In this document: one piece after another, positions 51,928 through 64,000 of the stretch
Position numbering within the stretch: the first letter of the stretch is position 1
Layout of the letters: each line of letters starts with the position of its first letter
Assembly: GCA_963575645.1 (NCBI GenBank)
Contig: OY754467.1
Location: 8,742,001 to 8,806,000, forward strand
Source of the DNA: Xanthostigma xanthostigma
Taxonomy: Eukaryota > Arthropoda > Insecta > Raphidioptera > Raphidiidae
Direction of reading: 5' to 3'
DNA length: 64,000 nt
Position numbers and translations under genes: made by a program
The notes under the pieces: generated by a model
Told to the model about the DNA's origin: nothing
Database searches by the model: none
What the model saw: only the letters and a program-made list of their open reading frames with translations

Positions 51928-52346
51928 TTAACAAATCAGTGTGTACAGAATTCCACTTCATGACAACAATAGCTAACGATTGCAACAATACTATTTCTTT
52001 CATTGTCCACGCACGGCATATGATATTTGATCACTTTATTTTTTGTTATCCAATTATGTTATTATTGTTTTCGTTTCGATTTTAACAAACAAATTTAAAT
52101 CACTTTTTTGCCCGAACGTTTCTCCACCCAGTTATTTAAAAAAACTAAAAAAAAAATTCTGAAAATAGAACAAAAATATTGTTCACTAAATTTATTTTTC
52201 TTTTGTTAATTTGTGAATGCGAACTTTCAATATACTTCCAAAAGTACAGTGCACTTCCTTCTGATTTTTACTGTTTTCGACTGTGACCTTACATGCACAA
52301 ATTAGCGCAACTAGCGAATGTGGGATAGGTGGAAAACGATGTCTAA

Positions 52347-52758
52347 AGCGCGGGTCACACTAGGCTGGTTGCCAGCCGCGAGTTGTGGAAGCCGCTACTG
52401 TCAGCCATCAATCAGCTTGATATGAGCATAATATTCGCCGGCGAGTATTTATCAGCGGCTGGTGAAATTGGACATGTTCTATTTTGGTAGCCAGGCAGCG
52501 GCGACTAGCAGGTCACGTGACTCACTCGCACCCGCTTCCACCGCAGCGAGCAGCGCAGTCTGACCGAAGCAGTGCATCATCATAGGCGAGTAAACCATCA
52601 CATACCACGTGGTTTATGTTCGATGATGTAGTGACCGGATTGGCAGCCACTACTCGTGGTAGATTAGCGAGTAGCAGCCGTAGTGTGACCGGGCTGCCCG
52701 CCGCTGCTTGCTAGTGCTACAGTCCGCCGCTGACAAGCAGCCTAGTGTGACCCGCGCT
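52347..52758. mobile_element. PIF/Harbinger-like MITE 1
   Basis: Ends agcgcgggtcacactaggct / agcctagtgtgacccgcgct with 3-bp TAA duplications (52344-52346, 52759-52761). GC-rich interior, no ORF. Lies 420 bp upstream of the stretchin-like ATG. Confidence 0.75.
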
Positions 52759-52760
52759 TA

Positions 52761-53144
52761 AGGCCGCTGCACACGAGGCTAGAACCATTGTTGGAATCTC
52801 GGCAGGCTGGATACGAGGCTGGAAATGACGTTAGTGCAGGATCGCCTGCCAGTTTACAAGATGAATTTTAAAATTAGAAGAGGGGCTATTTTTCTTGCTT
52901 TGTCCTCTGCTTGCTCTGAGCAAGAACCAATCAGGAACAAGCAAACACTGCGCCATAGCGTGTGTTCTGTTCAGAGACAATAAACGTCCACTTTTGTTAC
53001 CGTTCTGTCACCGCGCGTGCACCGAAATAGTCTCGTGTGAAGCGAGCACATCATAAAAGCAATCAAGAAAACCAACGCTGGAAAACTGATAGTCAAATCT
53101 TGCAAGGAATCTAGCTGCAAATCCAGCCTCGTGTGCAGCGGCCT
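52761..53144. mobile_element. PIF/Harbinger-like MITE 2
   Basis: Ends aggccgctgcacacgaggct / agcctcgtgtgcagcggcct with TTA duplications (52758-52760, 53145-53147). Directly abuts MITE 1. Confidence 0.75.
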
Positions 53145-53699
53145 TTATTTTCCCTACAGCCCAGCAGTCGCACACTTAAAGGAAGTCCACTGTACTGAAT
53201 AAAAATTCTGAAAAAAACTTTTACAGAAATTTATCACACAAAAAATAAAAATACGTGCAATATATGCTCGACATAACCGTTAGCACAAACTTAAATTTAT
53301 TTTTTTTGAAAAAAAAAACTATTTCATTTTGTGCGAGTTCGGTGTAGTATTTAGTGATTCTGTGATTCCCCGGTCGAATTTAAAATGACAGTACCGAAGG
53401 ACATCTGTGAGTGTGCCTGCTAACTATTGTAATAGTGAATAGGATAGTATTGTTGACATATTATTACAAATATTTAAAAATATCTGAAAGATATGTGACA
53501 TAACTCAGCTGAAATATACGCACTTCAGGGCATCTTTCATGGCACTGAATCTGTAGTATATATTCATCAGAAAAAATAAACAGGTTGTGTTTTATATACA
53601 ATCAAGGATGAAATAAACGACAAACATATAGCTGTTGTGAGTACTTACAAAATGTAGTTAAGTCTAAAGTACCAGTATTTTCTGAGAATATAGAATCTG

Positions 53700-54030
53700 T
53701 ATAATACGCGCCACGAATCTAAAAGGCTCGGAAGTTAGATGCGAATGCGGGCTTGCGCTTGTACATAGTCTGCTGAAAAACTATACAAACTCGCAACTCA
53801 GCAAAACTAAAAGAGCAATAACAACTTGACAATAGAGTACTCGACTGTACTTTAAAGCAGGAAAGCGACAAGTGACAAAGGCAACGAGCGATCACGGCCA
53901 ATCACCGACGAGCGCACGTTTCGTCCAAGTAGCTGGATGGTGGTGGGAGTCTCAACGCCTCTAAAATGTGCCTTTGCGACGCTGTTTGTGACTAGCTTCC
54001 GAATAGTTTAGATTCGTGGCGCGTATTATA
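53700..54030. mobile_element. MITE with TATAATACGCGCCACGAATC ends
   Basis: Perfect inverted ends of about 20 bp (tataatacgcgccacgaatc) and a further inner pair (cggaagtta/agcttccg). TA-type flank. Confidence 0.8.
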
Positions 54031-54722
54031 CCGGTGACGGTTTCTCTATGAGTGCTGCAACGCTGCAGAACAACCAAAATTTTAGGTACTTCATAATTTT
54101 AGAATGAATTATATTTTTCATATCTAACCGATATTTAATGTTAGAAAAGAGTGTCGTAGTTACACAATCAACGCTTATCTTGCGTTCAAGCGCTGTTCTG
54201 CTCTCCGAAGCAGCACATGAACGTCATCATGTGATATCCCCGGTGTACAGCGTGCAACTCGCGACCCACAAGTTATAGCGTGTTATTTAGATCGACTTTG
54301 AACTGTATTTACCGTCAGCACATCAGTTCGAATAAGCATCTATCACTGTCATATGCTAGAAGTGTTCACTGATTCTATCTCATTCAGTCAACGACTTTGA
54401 CTCAGCAATACGTATGTCGTACATACACAATACACGCATACACGGCTTATGGCAGTAGTGACTAGTGTTACAGTGTATATTGTAATTTGCTGTCAACAGT
54501 GTTTGAAAAAAGTTAATAATCAAAACATCATAAACATGGATGTGATTCATAATTTAATTAACCCCCTCCCCCTCGTTCCTAGCTCGAGTTAGAATGTACC
54601 ATCGGTTGACCCTGCAAAACACACATTTAAAATGTTCACGCGCCGCCACTGGCCAGTACTCAGTACTAATTATTTTACGCGATACTTAAAATATTCTTTG
54701 AATTCTTGAAGTAACTTATAAA

Positions 54723-55224
54723 GGTGGCACTCACATGGCTATTTGTGTTCGCTATTGGGTGTTTGTTGTATTTGGCAAAATATATGACGTTCAAGACAAA
54801 CATGCAAATAGAGGCAAATACGACCATCCACACATGGCAGTCAAATAACAAACACACAAACATTTGGCAGCAGAACACAAGGTTCAAAATTCCAGGAATT
54901 TTAGCAATGTTTCATTGTCCCAATTCATTTTCAATAGTAATTGTTCCAGTTCTCGCTCACAACACAGACACAAAAATACTGGACGTTCGTACAGGTTCAC
55001 GGCGCCTGCACTTCTGAATATGGCCATTGTGTGGACGGTTTATTTGCCTATTTGACTCCCTTGATGTGCCTCAAAAAACCGACAAGCGCACGGTAACGCG
55101 TATTTGGTATTGGCCTTATTTGTCAAATAGGCAAATAAGGCCAACACTTTGTCAAATAGACTGTCCACACTTGGTAATTGTTTGCCAAATATGCCAAATA
55201 CAAATTGCCATGTGAAGTGCCGGC
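54723..55224. mobile_element. MITE with GTGGCACTcACATGGC ends
   Basis: Ends ggtggcactcacatggc / gccatgtgaagtgccggc. The interior repeats atttggcaaa and caaataggcaaataag. Non-coding. Confidence 0.65.
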
Positions 55225-56650
55225 ATAAGATACTATTGAAGTATTTATACGAAAAAGAGAAATGTCCCATCCCTTTCATTGGCGGATCTCAAGTTTACAT
55301 GTATTTCTCCGAAAATACCGTTCGACCTTGAATGCAGGCGTCTGAAAACGGCATCGCCAAAATATAAACGACGTATCTGACGTAGGCCGCCAAACGAGAC
55401 TACTGGACCCAGCTAGCGGCTTTATAGAGCTTTCTTTTATTGTTCTAAATATTTGTTAATCGATATCTTGCATTTATGAATTGATCGCTGTGATCTCTTG
55501 GATTATTTGTTAAAGACAGACAGTATTTCATGCAAATTTTAAATCAGTGATGTCAAAGATACGGCCCGCGGCGCGCATCCGGCCCTCAAGCCATCTCCGC
55601 GACCAGAATCTATCCAATGAGGATTTTAGACGGCATTCGATGCCACTACATATTTTTAATATTGCGGGCGCTTTATGTGAGGGACCTCGGGTGTCTGGAT
55701 CTTCAAGTTCAAGATAATTTACCCTTTTTATTACCTTTATATGAAAATTGATTTAAACTAAATAAATAAAGATTTTAATTTAGTATGTGTTTTAGTTTAG
55801 TCTGGCTCGCTAACACACCCTAAATCTTAGAAATGACTCTTTAGAAAAATCAGTCTGACACCTCCTTGGCTTAAACATCTGTTAATTTGATTACATCACA
55901 TTTGCTGTACGAAACAATTTGTCATAAAGAATTCTTGGGGGCTAACTGCCAAATTTGTAGGGATCCGTTTATATCATTCTATACTGAGCATAGGAATAAA
56001 ATCGCAATCGAACTATTAGGGTGCAAACATATATTTCTGTCTTTTTTTACGCCGTAAGCACTGGCGTATCCAGGAGGGAAAAACAACCACGGGGGACCCG
56101 GCTTTAGAAATTTCTAATTTGCCCCTTCCTGGGCCAAAAGCTGGGTATGCCCATGTTAACGTCATAGAAAAAGACAAAGTTTTTGAAACAGAGATACTTT
56201 ATTCAGATTGAATGCAAGTACATCAACCAATCCTATCATCGGAGAAATCAGGGAATTACATCTAAGATAGAGACGCAGATATATTTTCGATACGCTTTGT
56301 TGCGTTCACTCACCGCACATTGAGTATAGATAGACAATTATTCATATAGTTAATTAATAGATATATTATGGTAACCTTAAATCGGCTATTGCGAAACCCC
56401 AAGATTCTAATATAACTGGTAAATGTATCATTTAAATTTTTAGTTTATGATAACATTAAGAAATTGAAAATATTAATTTTGAATTATGAAAAAAATCACG
56501 GGAAATAGGACAATAAAAAACAACGATAAAAAAATCCAACGAAAGAAACGAAATGTCATCGTCATCGCATCTTAAAACAAACTAAGAAAATAAAAGCTAT
56601 TTCTGACAAATTCCATCCGCTAGCCAACATTGGAGATAATGCGACTATAT
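55225..56650. other. Upstream/intronic DNA with repeat fragments
   Basis: A hAT-like end fragment (cagtgatgtcaaagatacgg, 55546) and a cactggcgtatccagg fragment near 56060. No coding exon recognised. Confidence 0.4.
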
Positions 56651-56654
56651 GAAT

Positions 56655-56905
56655 CTATCTACTAATATTATAAAGAGGTAAAGTTTGTAAGTTTGGATGT
56701 AGGAAGTAATCTCCGAAACTACTCATCCAATTTAAAAAAAAAATTCACCAATATTTAGAATGGACCTTCAGGATGAACATAAACTATCATCGCGTTAAAA
56801 TAAAAGCGCTTTTCGTGGAGACCAGTTTTGCAACGTAAGTCGACGAAAAAAGTTTGGCAATCTACAAATTCGGACGAAGCCGGACCGGGCCGCTACTTCA
56901 ATATA
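56655..56905 (+). repeat. Short dispersed repeat, ATTATAAAGAGG...GGGCCGCTA
   Basis: Begins ctactaatattataaagagg and ends gaagccggaccgggccgcta. Similar in ends to R1 and to a repeat widespread in insects. No tRNA-like part. Confidence 0.55.
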
Positions 56906-57099
56906 TAGGTAGCAAAGAGTTTGTTCCTGCATATTATATACATGAAAACTGTAATTAATAATAATAGTAATATGTTTAACGCCCGTTTCTCGACTTTATG
57001 TCATAACAGACGCCATTCGCACCATTACTGTTTTCTATCTATCACACTTCCCGTTATTTTCTACATTTAAACTTCAACTTAATTAATAGCAATGGGCGA

Positions 57100-57395
57100 A
57101 TGAAGGAATTTTTAGGACATTAGGATAAGGTAGGCAAATTTTGAGCACAGGAGTTTGACAGGTAATCGGCCATGGCCTTGAATAAGGAACCATCTCGATA
57201 TTTATCTGGAATTGTTGAGGGAAACCATGGAAAACCTCAACAAGATTGGCGGTACAGGAATTACCGTTTCTCGGCGAGAGGCAGTGGGAAAAACTCCAAG
57301 CCACATCTACTCCCGCCGGGATTCGAACCCGGTACCTCCCGAATGCGAATCTAGTGTTCTCACCGCTACGCCACCCCGCTCGGTGAAAACTGTAA
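57100..57395 (-). mobile_element. tRNA-derived SINE
   Basis: The complement starts with a tRNA-like head (57312-57388) with GGCGTAGCGGTGAGAACAC and GGTTCGAATCCCGGC. A body with ttgttgaggttttccatgg and gatggttccttattcaaggc follows. I associate this body with widespread arthropod SINEs. Confidence 0.7.
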
Positions 57396-59564
57396 TTATA
57401 TGATCACAATGTAAGGTCATTGTCAAATTAAATTTTTTGACAACACTTTCTCCAATCACGCATCTACGCTCCAAATAATCGTGAATTGTATAGAAGCTTT
57501 TCACGTACCTGTTGTTTTGTTAGATTTCGTGATATACTATTTTAAACGTTTCAAAACACTGCTGTGACGGAATTTGGCTCTAAAATTGAACGACGCGTGG
57601 TTATTTTTATAAATTTCGCAATCGAAAAACATTTTAATTTTTATGTAAACATATTTAATAGGTCAGTATTCTCCAATATCGCGAAATTTAAACACTAAAA
57701 AGCATCGATTTTCAAAGTAATGTCTCGCTGTCGATTGTTTGTAAATGGATTCGATTTTGTTTTTCTTTAAATAAAAGCGAGCAGTGAGAATGTTTTGAAA
57801 CCCGATTCGTTCTTGTTTTGAGTCATCAAAGACAAATAGTTTCACAATAATTTATTGAAGAAATTGAGATTTTTCTTTGTAAACGCATATTTTGTTTCCG
57901 TGATTTATTTATAACTGACAAAATCTCAAAGCTTTTTTTAGCAGACATAAAGACAGGTTCACAATGTGAACGCAATCAATAAAATTGTAACGGGATTATT
58001 GCTTGCAAGATCATTTTCTTGTGGAATTTTTGAGTGTTGCACTGTTAGGTAGTTTGCGGATAATTAATTATTAGACGGGAGAATATTTCCAGAATGTTTG
58101 TGTTTTGTTCTACAAGTATCACTGACATCATTTTTGGGGTTCTATAGCCAAGTGGCAAAAAATAACTTTAATAATTATTATTTAGAGTGATAATGATCCT
58201 TTTTGAAATATTAGAAGATAACGGATGAAACCTGGTGGCATAGGATCAATGAAAATGCAAATACTGAAGATGTTATTTTCTGACGTTTCGGCAATCTTTA
58301 TGCCATCTTCGGAGAATCTAGAAATTTGTATACAGAAATTTGAAGCTATTTTTGTTTTTTTTTTTTGTTAAGGTAATAAATTAGAAGTACGATAAATCGA
58401 TATGCCCAAATTTTGACTTTTTATGTCATAGGAAACGCTAAATTTTGACATTCCAAAAAAAAATACTTCGTGGATTATTCACAAATTCCCTCAAAAATAC
58501 GAAAAAAAATGGAACTACTTTTCGTCTTTCACTGTCATTTTTGAATCTAACCAATCAGAAATCACATATACACGTCATAGCAACTGGTGTAGAATTACTG
58601 TATTAGATACTATCTCACTTTCTATACACGATCCCGTAATTGTTTTTTAAAGAGCTCCCTTCAAACGCCATACAATATTGTGTAATGAAATTACAGGAAA
58701 AAAGAAACATTTAGCGGTATCTTTCCGTACATAGAACTTGAAAATTAGTATTTTCGCGCACCCCATTGCATGGGCGCATTTCCAGGTTAGGGTATGATAT
58801 TTGTCAACCAACGATAAATACGCCATACGAACACTATACGGAACCCTATCGCATGTGTGTCTAACACGCGCTCGGTCGTTTTTTTTTTTTTGTTGCTCAC
58901 ATTTTTAGCATACGCAGCCGCATAAGCACTCGGATTATGTCGGAAATGTGAACAATAAAAATCGTCTGTTGTCAATAAGTCTTAATAAGATTTACCACGA
59001 TGGCCCACGCCGTGTTAAATCTTCTAATTGGTACGCCGAAATAAACATTTTGATGAAAAGAGCTGCCAGAAACGATCAGTTCTCCAATATTGAGTATAGA
59101 AAATCTACACCGGGCAAACAAATGAAATACTATAATCAACGTCATTTCTATTTGAATAAATCGAGATAGAGCGGTGCAGCTTTATGTGAGCTGATGTTAT
59201 TTTCGTTAAATTTAAACGGCGTCATTGTAAATACGTTTTACTAGATAGTTGCATTAAAATCTAGAATGTCGACGCAGCTATGTCCAGTTGACGAATAGGA
59301 AAGATTTAATAAAGCACTAGAATTGGTATTTATAGATTTATGGAGACTGCTCTGTCTTCGGAGTCATTGAACCCGTCAAAATTATGCAAATGCAACGATA
59401 AGACAATTACAGGGTATTTATTTGCATTACACCCTATAAAATAGCGTGTAAAGTGACTCATTCCGCACTAGTGTAATGAAAAAGTTAGGTATGCGATCTA
59501 ACCAATTCAACGGCGATTTTCATTGACAATCTATCAGCTATATCACATATATCACAGTGTAAAC
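57396..59564. other. Non-coding DNA upstream of the stretchin-like ATG
   Basis: Contains the arm shared with 3611-4670 (57385-57480) and a GGAACCC-type repeat tail (58840-58885). No exon recognised. Confidence 0.4.
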
Positions 59565-60381
59565 TAGTGTTGGGCATAATCGATATATTTCAATAATCGA
59601 ATGAATCTAAATAATCGGTTTTTATAATCGAATGATCATTCGAATTATCGATTATGAATGATTCGAATGATCATTCGAATTATCGATTATGAATGATGCG
59701 TAAACTTGGCAATTATTAATTTCGTTTTATTTACTTTTACAGTATAAGCGAATGATCATTCAAAATAATATCGATTATTAATTATGTTCAAACTTTGATA
59801 TTTCGATTTGTTAATATTACTTAACACAATATTAATAGTACTAACAGACGCTCGAACTTGGTCCGGTCCGACAACGGACATGGTACGGCGGATCTTGCAA
59901 CAGACGACCGAATCTGTTCTTATCGAACCGGGCGGACACGCAGACTACTGTACAGACGAACAGATTTGGTACGGAGCGGACCAGATCCGCTGTCCGCTTC
60001 GAACCAAGTACGACCGTCTGTTAGTACTATAATAATGGAATCGCTGGTATGATCGAATAGAAATATATTTGTTATGCCCTAGATGGATACATCGTCAATT
60101 TACATAATGAGTTAAACAATAAAATTTAAAAAATCCTTAATGTCATAAAAACAATTTTTTAGGAATTTGATTTAATGCAAAAACCGAATGATATATCGAT
60201 ATATCACATTAATATCGACAGTGGACATAGCAATAGTACTGTGTCGGGATGTACCTAATATTCATTTCATATTTCATAATCGATTCAAGCGAATGATATC
60301 TCGGTTGCCATAATCGAATGATCGATTATTCGGCCATAATCGAAATATTTCGATTATATCATTCATAATCGCCCAACACTA
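59565..60381. mobile_element. hAT element remnant, TAGTGTTGGGC ends, with nested insert
   Basis: Ends tagtgttgggcataatcg / gcccaacacta with perfect 8-bp duplications gtgtaaac (59557-59564, 60382-60389). The interior has many aatcgaatgatcattcg motifs. A GC-rich inverted-repeat insert occupies 59833-60032. Confidence 0.88.
59833..60032. mobile_element. GC-rich inverted-repeat element nested in hAT
   Basis: Ends agtactaacagacgctcg / cgaccgtctgttagtact. Interior with ggtccggtccg and gatccgctgtccgc. Its base composition contrasts sharply with the AT-rich host. Confidence 0.75.
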
Positions 60382-60389
60382 GTGTAAAC

Positions 60390-61954
60390 TCTATATAGCG
60401 ACACTCAAAGAACTGTGCACTTTGAGGCGTTATTGAGAGTTGTCGTTAAACGGAGAGAAGAAATATACCATTAATATTTTTTTACTATAATATGTATTTA
60501 CCCCAAAGCGTCTTCCAACATCACTTATCTTTTCTCCCGCCTCTAGTGCGCGCGTATTAATAAAACTTTTTTGTTAATACACAAAGATTTTCTTTTACTC
60601 GCCATGTTCACAGTTTGCAAGTTTGTGTGCAACTAAGAATATGATAACTTATCGCTAAGCAGCTGAGCTAAACATATGAAAACTAATCCCAACAAACTAA
60701 AGAACGAATTTCTTTCAATCTTCGGTACGCATGATGCCGACAACAAAGCAACAAAATAACAAACAAGTACTGTTTATTGCTTAATGATGACGTATTGTTG
60801 TCGTTATTTAGAGTGTGTGTGTCGTTATTTAGAGTGTATCGTTGCATGAGCAAAAAGGTAAACCAACTAGAGTTAAGTAATTTCGACCGCGTTTTAAGGA
60901 GTTTGTCGTTATATCGAGTAACGTTAAATGCGGTTTAAACTGTATATGTAAAACAACAGCAGGCGCGAATAGTAATTTTCACTGTCAAAAATGTGAAATA
61001 TACTAAATGTGAAGTGAAAAGCAGCTATTTTGAGAGGTTCGTGTAAAAAATATCATATTCTTCTCGGGCGTATTGGTATTACGACTTAAGTGACTGTTAA
61101 AACTCGCTGTTACTCGTTTTCAACAAAGCGTCACACCTCGTAGTCATGTATGCCGTATGGCATCAAAACAACCATAAAGTAAATAAAAATCAAAAATATA
61201 CGTGACCACGGGCACGAAACACTAAATAACTGCGTTATGTAATCAGATCGTTTTTGAATATATTTTCCGTAAGTGACCATTGTGCAGAATAGCTCTGAGC
61301 AAGACGTTTTCATCTTTTGAAACATTTGACAGTTGTTTTAAAAACGTTTTAAAAGTGCGTTACTAGTGATTTTTAATTTAATAATAGTAGCATTGTTGAA
61401 AATAAAATAGAATCTTTTGAAAGTTTGTTCTTTGATTTGTGACATCACATCATTATTAGACATTTGGTACTTTATATGGTTTAATTGCAATTTGGTGTTG
61501 ATGCAATTTTAACCTTTAATTTAGTTTCAATGACAAAAATAAATTCGGTGTGAACTGTGAGATACTGTGAACATTAGTTCGTGTTAATGCATAGTGTTTC
61601 ATTATATTTTAAGATGATTTAGTTTTTTAAAAGTGAACATTCGTTATATTTATTGATGAACATGACGTGCATTGATGATTTTTGCTGTTCGAACGTGTAA
61701 AATTGCGGGCTGTGAATGGTAAGTGTTTTATAATACATTTTTTATTGTAATTTTTCACAATTTTGTTAATGCAAAAGTCAAAAGTGAGATATAGTCGAGT
61801 TATAGATAATAACATTTTAACTGTGCCAGATTTTTATAAGCTACTGATGAATGTTAAGCAAAATAGTCGTAGATACACTGTGAATAACTCAGATATACAT
61901 ATTTTTAATACGCGTAAAAGCTCGATGGTCCGCATCAGCAATAATGCTTTTTAA
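60390..61954. other. Non-coding DNA, possible upstream exon region
   Basis: Repeated gtcgttatttagagtgt near 60800-60840. A consensus donor (gaatg gtaagtg) near 61715 could end a small + strand first exon, but nothing confirms it. Confidence 0.3.
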
Positions 61955-62345
61955 GTTTTTACACGCTTTATATTAACTTCACTTGTAAGTTTGTATGTAT
62001 GTTTATTTGTAACCTTCGTTTGAACTACAGCAAGTGGTTTATTACTGTAATATAATATGCCAGCACTGTAACTACAGTGGTTAGCCGTGCGGTCTAAGGC
62101 ACGGGTCTTCGCTGACGTCAACTCTCGGTATCACGGGTCGTGGGTTCTAATCCCGTCCACGCCGGAATAAAAATTGTTTTTTTTTTCGGCAAATTTTTGA
62201 CAATAAATCTACTAAAAAGTGGAAAATAAATATAGTTTAAGAAAAACTAAAAAACACGCTTTATATCAAACTAAAAAGTGAAAAATAAATATAATTTAAA
62301 AAAAACTAAAAAAACACGCTTTATATCGAACTAAAAAGTAAAAAA
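61955..62345 (+). mobile_element. tRNA-Leu-like retroelement, copy 2
   Basis: Begins acacgctttatattaacttc, has the tRNA-like core at 62077-62165, and ends in about three ~60-bp units carrying aactaaaaagtgaaaaataa and acacgctttatat. An inverted piece of the tail lies at about 62440-62530. Confidence 0.7.
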
Positions 62346-63667
62346 TATTTTTTTTTTAAATAAGCTTAAACGAAAATGTGGAAGAAAGCGCCCCACGCTT
62401 TTTTCACAATACCTAATACTTGTATTTTTTATTCATTATTGTTTTAAGCTTATTTTAAAACAATATTTTTTAGTTTTTAGTTCGATATAAAGCGTGTTTT
62501 TTAGTTTTTTTTAAACTAGGTATATTTATTTCAAATCCGCTTTGCAGTGTTCTGGTGTTCATACGGGAAGGAAAAAGTTCTGCTACCGATTTGAGTGTGT
62601 TAATTCGCATACATTGTGATGAAACATGCGTCGTTCTCTTCGTTTTATTGAAAGTGCACAATATATGTTTCATTACGATGTGTGTGAATTAACACAGATT
62701 AAATCGATTCAGGAGAAATCCATATGATAACAGAAGAGCCTCAATAACGTTCAAACTTAAAAATTAAATTAATTTTGATTAAGTACTTGGCGACCACTAG
62801 TTTTTTGACATTCTTTACATCACTATTTGAGTCAGTCATTTTATTTATTACGTTGTACAACATCAAAGTTTTTAAAACAGTTAAAAAATAACACAGGAAG
62901 TATTTTTCATTTGAACTATAAAAAAAAAATGTCTCATCCCAATAGTAATATTTTTAAAAATATAGATATTAAGATTTATTTTAGCATCATTTGATTTTAA
63001 TATTTATAATCTTGTTTACAAAAAACTCGTGTGTGAAATTTTCGTAACCTTCATTTTAAAAATGGTCGACAAAAAACTAAAATGAAGAGTTACGGGTTTG
63101 CGATCTTTTTAGTGTCACTGCCAACAGATAACAGAACCAGATGACTAACGGTGAATAGCATTTGTTTCTGTGTAGCATTTGTTTGGTTCAGTTGTTGTTT
63201 AAAATAAAAATGACGATCAGTACACATCGGAAGTTCTATTTTCAGGTTTGTAATTATAAACACAGGCATATAATTGTATATAATATTCGAAACGATTTGT
63301 AATGAGGTCAGCTTTTCACAAGTATCGAATGAACAAGTTTCGGGACTTGTTTTTTATGTGGAAATAATATGTGCGGCAAATCAGAAATAAAAGCGGAATC
63401 AAACGGGCTTAAATAATTAATTATTATCTTAAAATATGAAAGAAATCAACAAGCTCGTTTTCGAGAAAAAGTCATTTTAAAAAAACTGTACCCGCCACTG
63501 CGGAATTAAATTTCGTATCAAATCTATATTATTAATACGTGAAGAAAAAACTCTGTACTCCTTTTTAAGCACATTGCGCGCATGGAGGAGTGTGAGATTT
63601 GGCATTGTTAAAGTTCATATGCAGGAGTGTAGAAAGATAAAATCTATGTATATGTGTTATAAATACA
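62346..63667. other. AT-rich non-coding DNA
   Basis: Apart from the inverted tail piece at 62440-62530, I see no gene or bounded element. Confidence 0.4.
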
Positions 63668-64000
63668 TTATCTATACTAATATATAAAGCTGAAGAGTTT
63701 GTTTGTTTGTTTGTTTGAACGCGCTAATCTCAGGAACTACTGGTTCAAATTGAAAAAAAAATTTTTTGTTGGAAAGCCCATTTATCGAGGAAGGCTATAG
63801 GCTATATAAAATCAGGCTACGACCATTAGGAGCGGAGCATTAATGAAAAATGTTCCAAATGTATCTAAAAGATATACTTCTATTCAGGTGAAATGCACTA
63901 ACTAAGTATACTCATATTAGCGATGTAAGAATACAACGCCGGCTAGCGCAATCGGTAGAGCACCAGGGTCGTGGGTTCGAGCCCTACGTTGGGCGAATGC
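63668..64000 (+). mobile_element. R1 repeat copy d, cut by the window end
   Basis: Begins ctatactaatatataaagc and runs through the cgaggaaggctataggc motif into a tRNA-Lys-like segment (63938-63995). Its anticodon arm is deleted: ggtagagcaccagggtcg joins the D-arm to the variable loop. Confidence 0.72.

Noticed and set aside
59808..60052. Two overlapping + strand ORFs of 64-74 codons
   Set aside because: They fall in the GC-rich inverted-repeat insert of a hAT remnant and show no protein-like features.
61620..61740. First exon of a new + strand gene
   Set aside because: A consensus donor is present near 61715 but there is no start codon context, downstream exon or composition shift to support it.

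Overview
This is an insect nuclear genomic window: AT-rich, intron-containing genes with GT-AG splice sites, and introns packed with MITEs, foldback elements and tRNA-derived repeats. Some repeats resemble types I associate with Lepidoptera (a repeat starting ACCGACTTC, and a GGAACCCTC...GACTCGCACTTG repeat). Others occur across arthropods, so I do not assign an order.

Two large genes converge. On the + strand, a complete MED23 gene (Mediator subunit 23) runs from 1318 to 17313 in 19 coding exons. All exons join in phase and give a 1361-residue protein that follows vertebrate MED23 end to end. The reading frame stays open for 30 codons after its UGA stop, so a leaky or recent stop is possible. 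Intron 16 hosts a small intronless gene (14703-15236) for a basic, probably nuclear protein.

On the - strand, a giant Ig/titin-type muscle gene resembling insect stretchin (Strn-Mlck) runs from its ATG at 51927 to a stop at 18501. It has 12 coding exons, all in phase, and encodes 7157 residues. The N-terminus is a Cys-rich, possibly lipidated MGQSVCKCCQCC. Six Ig domains follow, then a conserved acidic linker, then one 17,982-nt exon, then two further Ig domains. The giant exon encodes dozens of helical ALQxVENxIxEK units. Within these lie seven near-identical 103-residue tandem repeats, a duplicated block of about 2.2 kb, and four Lys/Glu octad blocks likely to form single alpha-helices. No kinase domain is present before the stop.

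Region by region: 1-1317 is upstream DNA with a hAT MITE. 1318-17313 is MED23, with MITEs in most of its longer introns. 17314-18500 is the convergent 3' space. 18501-51927 is the stretchin-like gene, whose last intron (18983-24992) is a repeat graveyard including a 126-bp minisatellite. 51928-64000 is probably upstream or 5'-UTR/intron DNA of the same gene, with PIF/Harbinger-like, hAT and SINE-like repeats and no recognisable coding exon.

MED23 acts in transcription and the giant gene in muscle architecture. I see no functional link between them beyond position.
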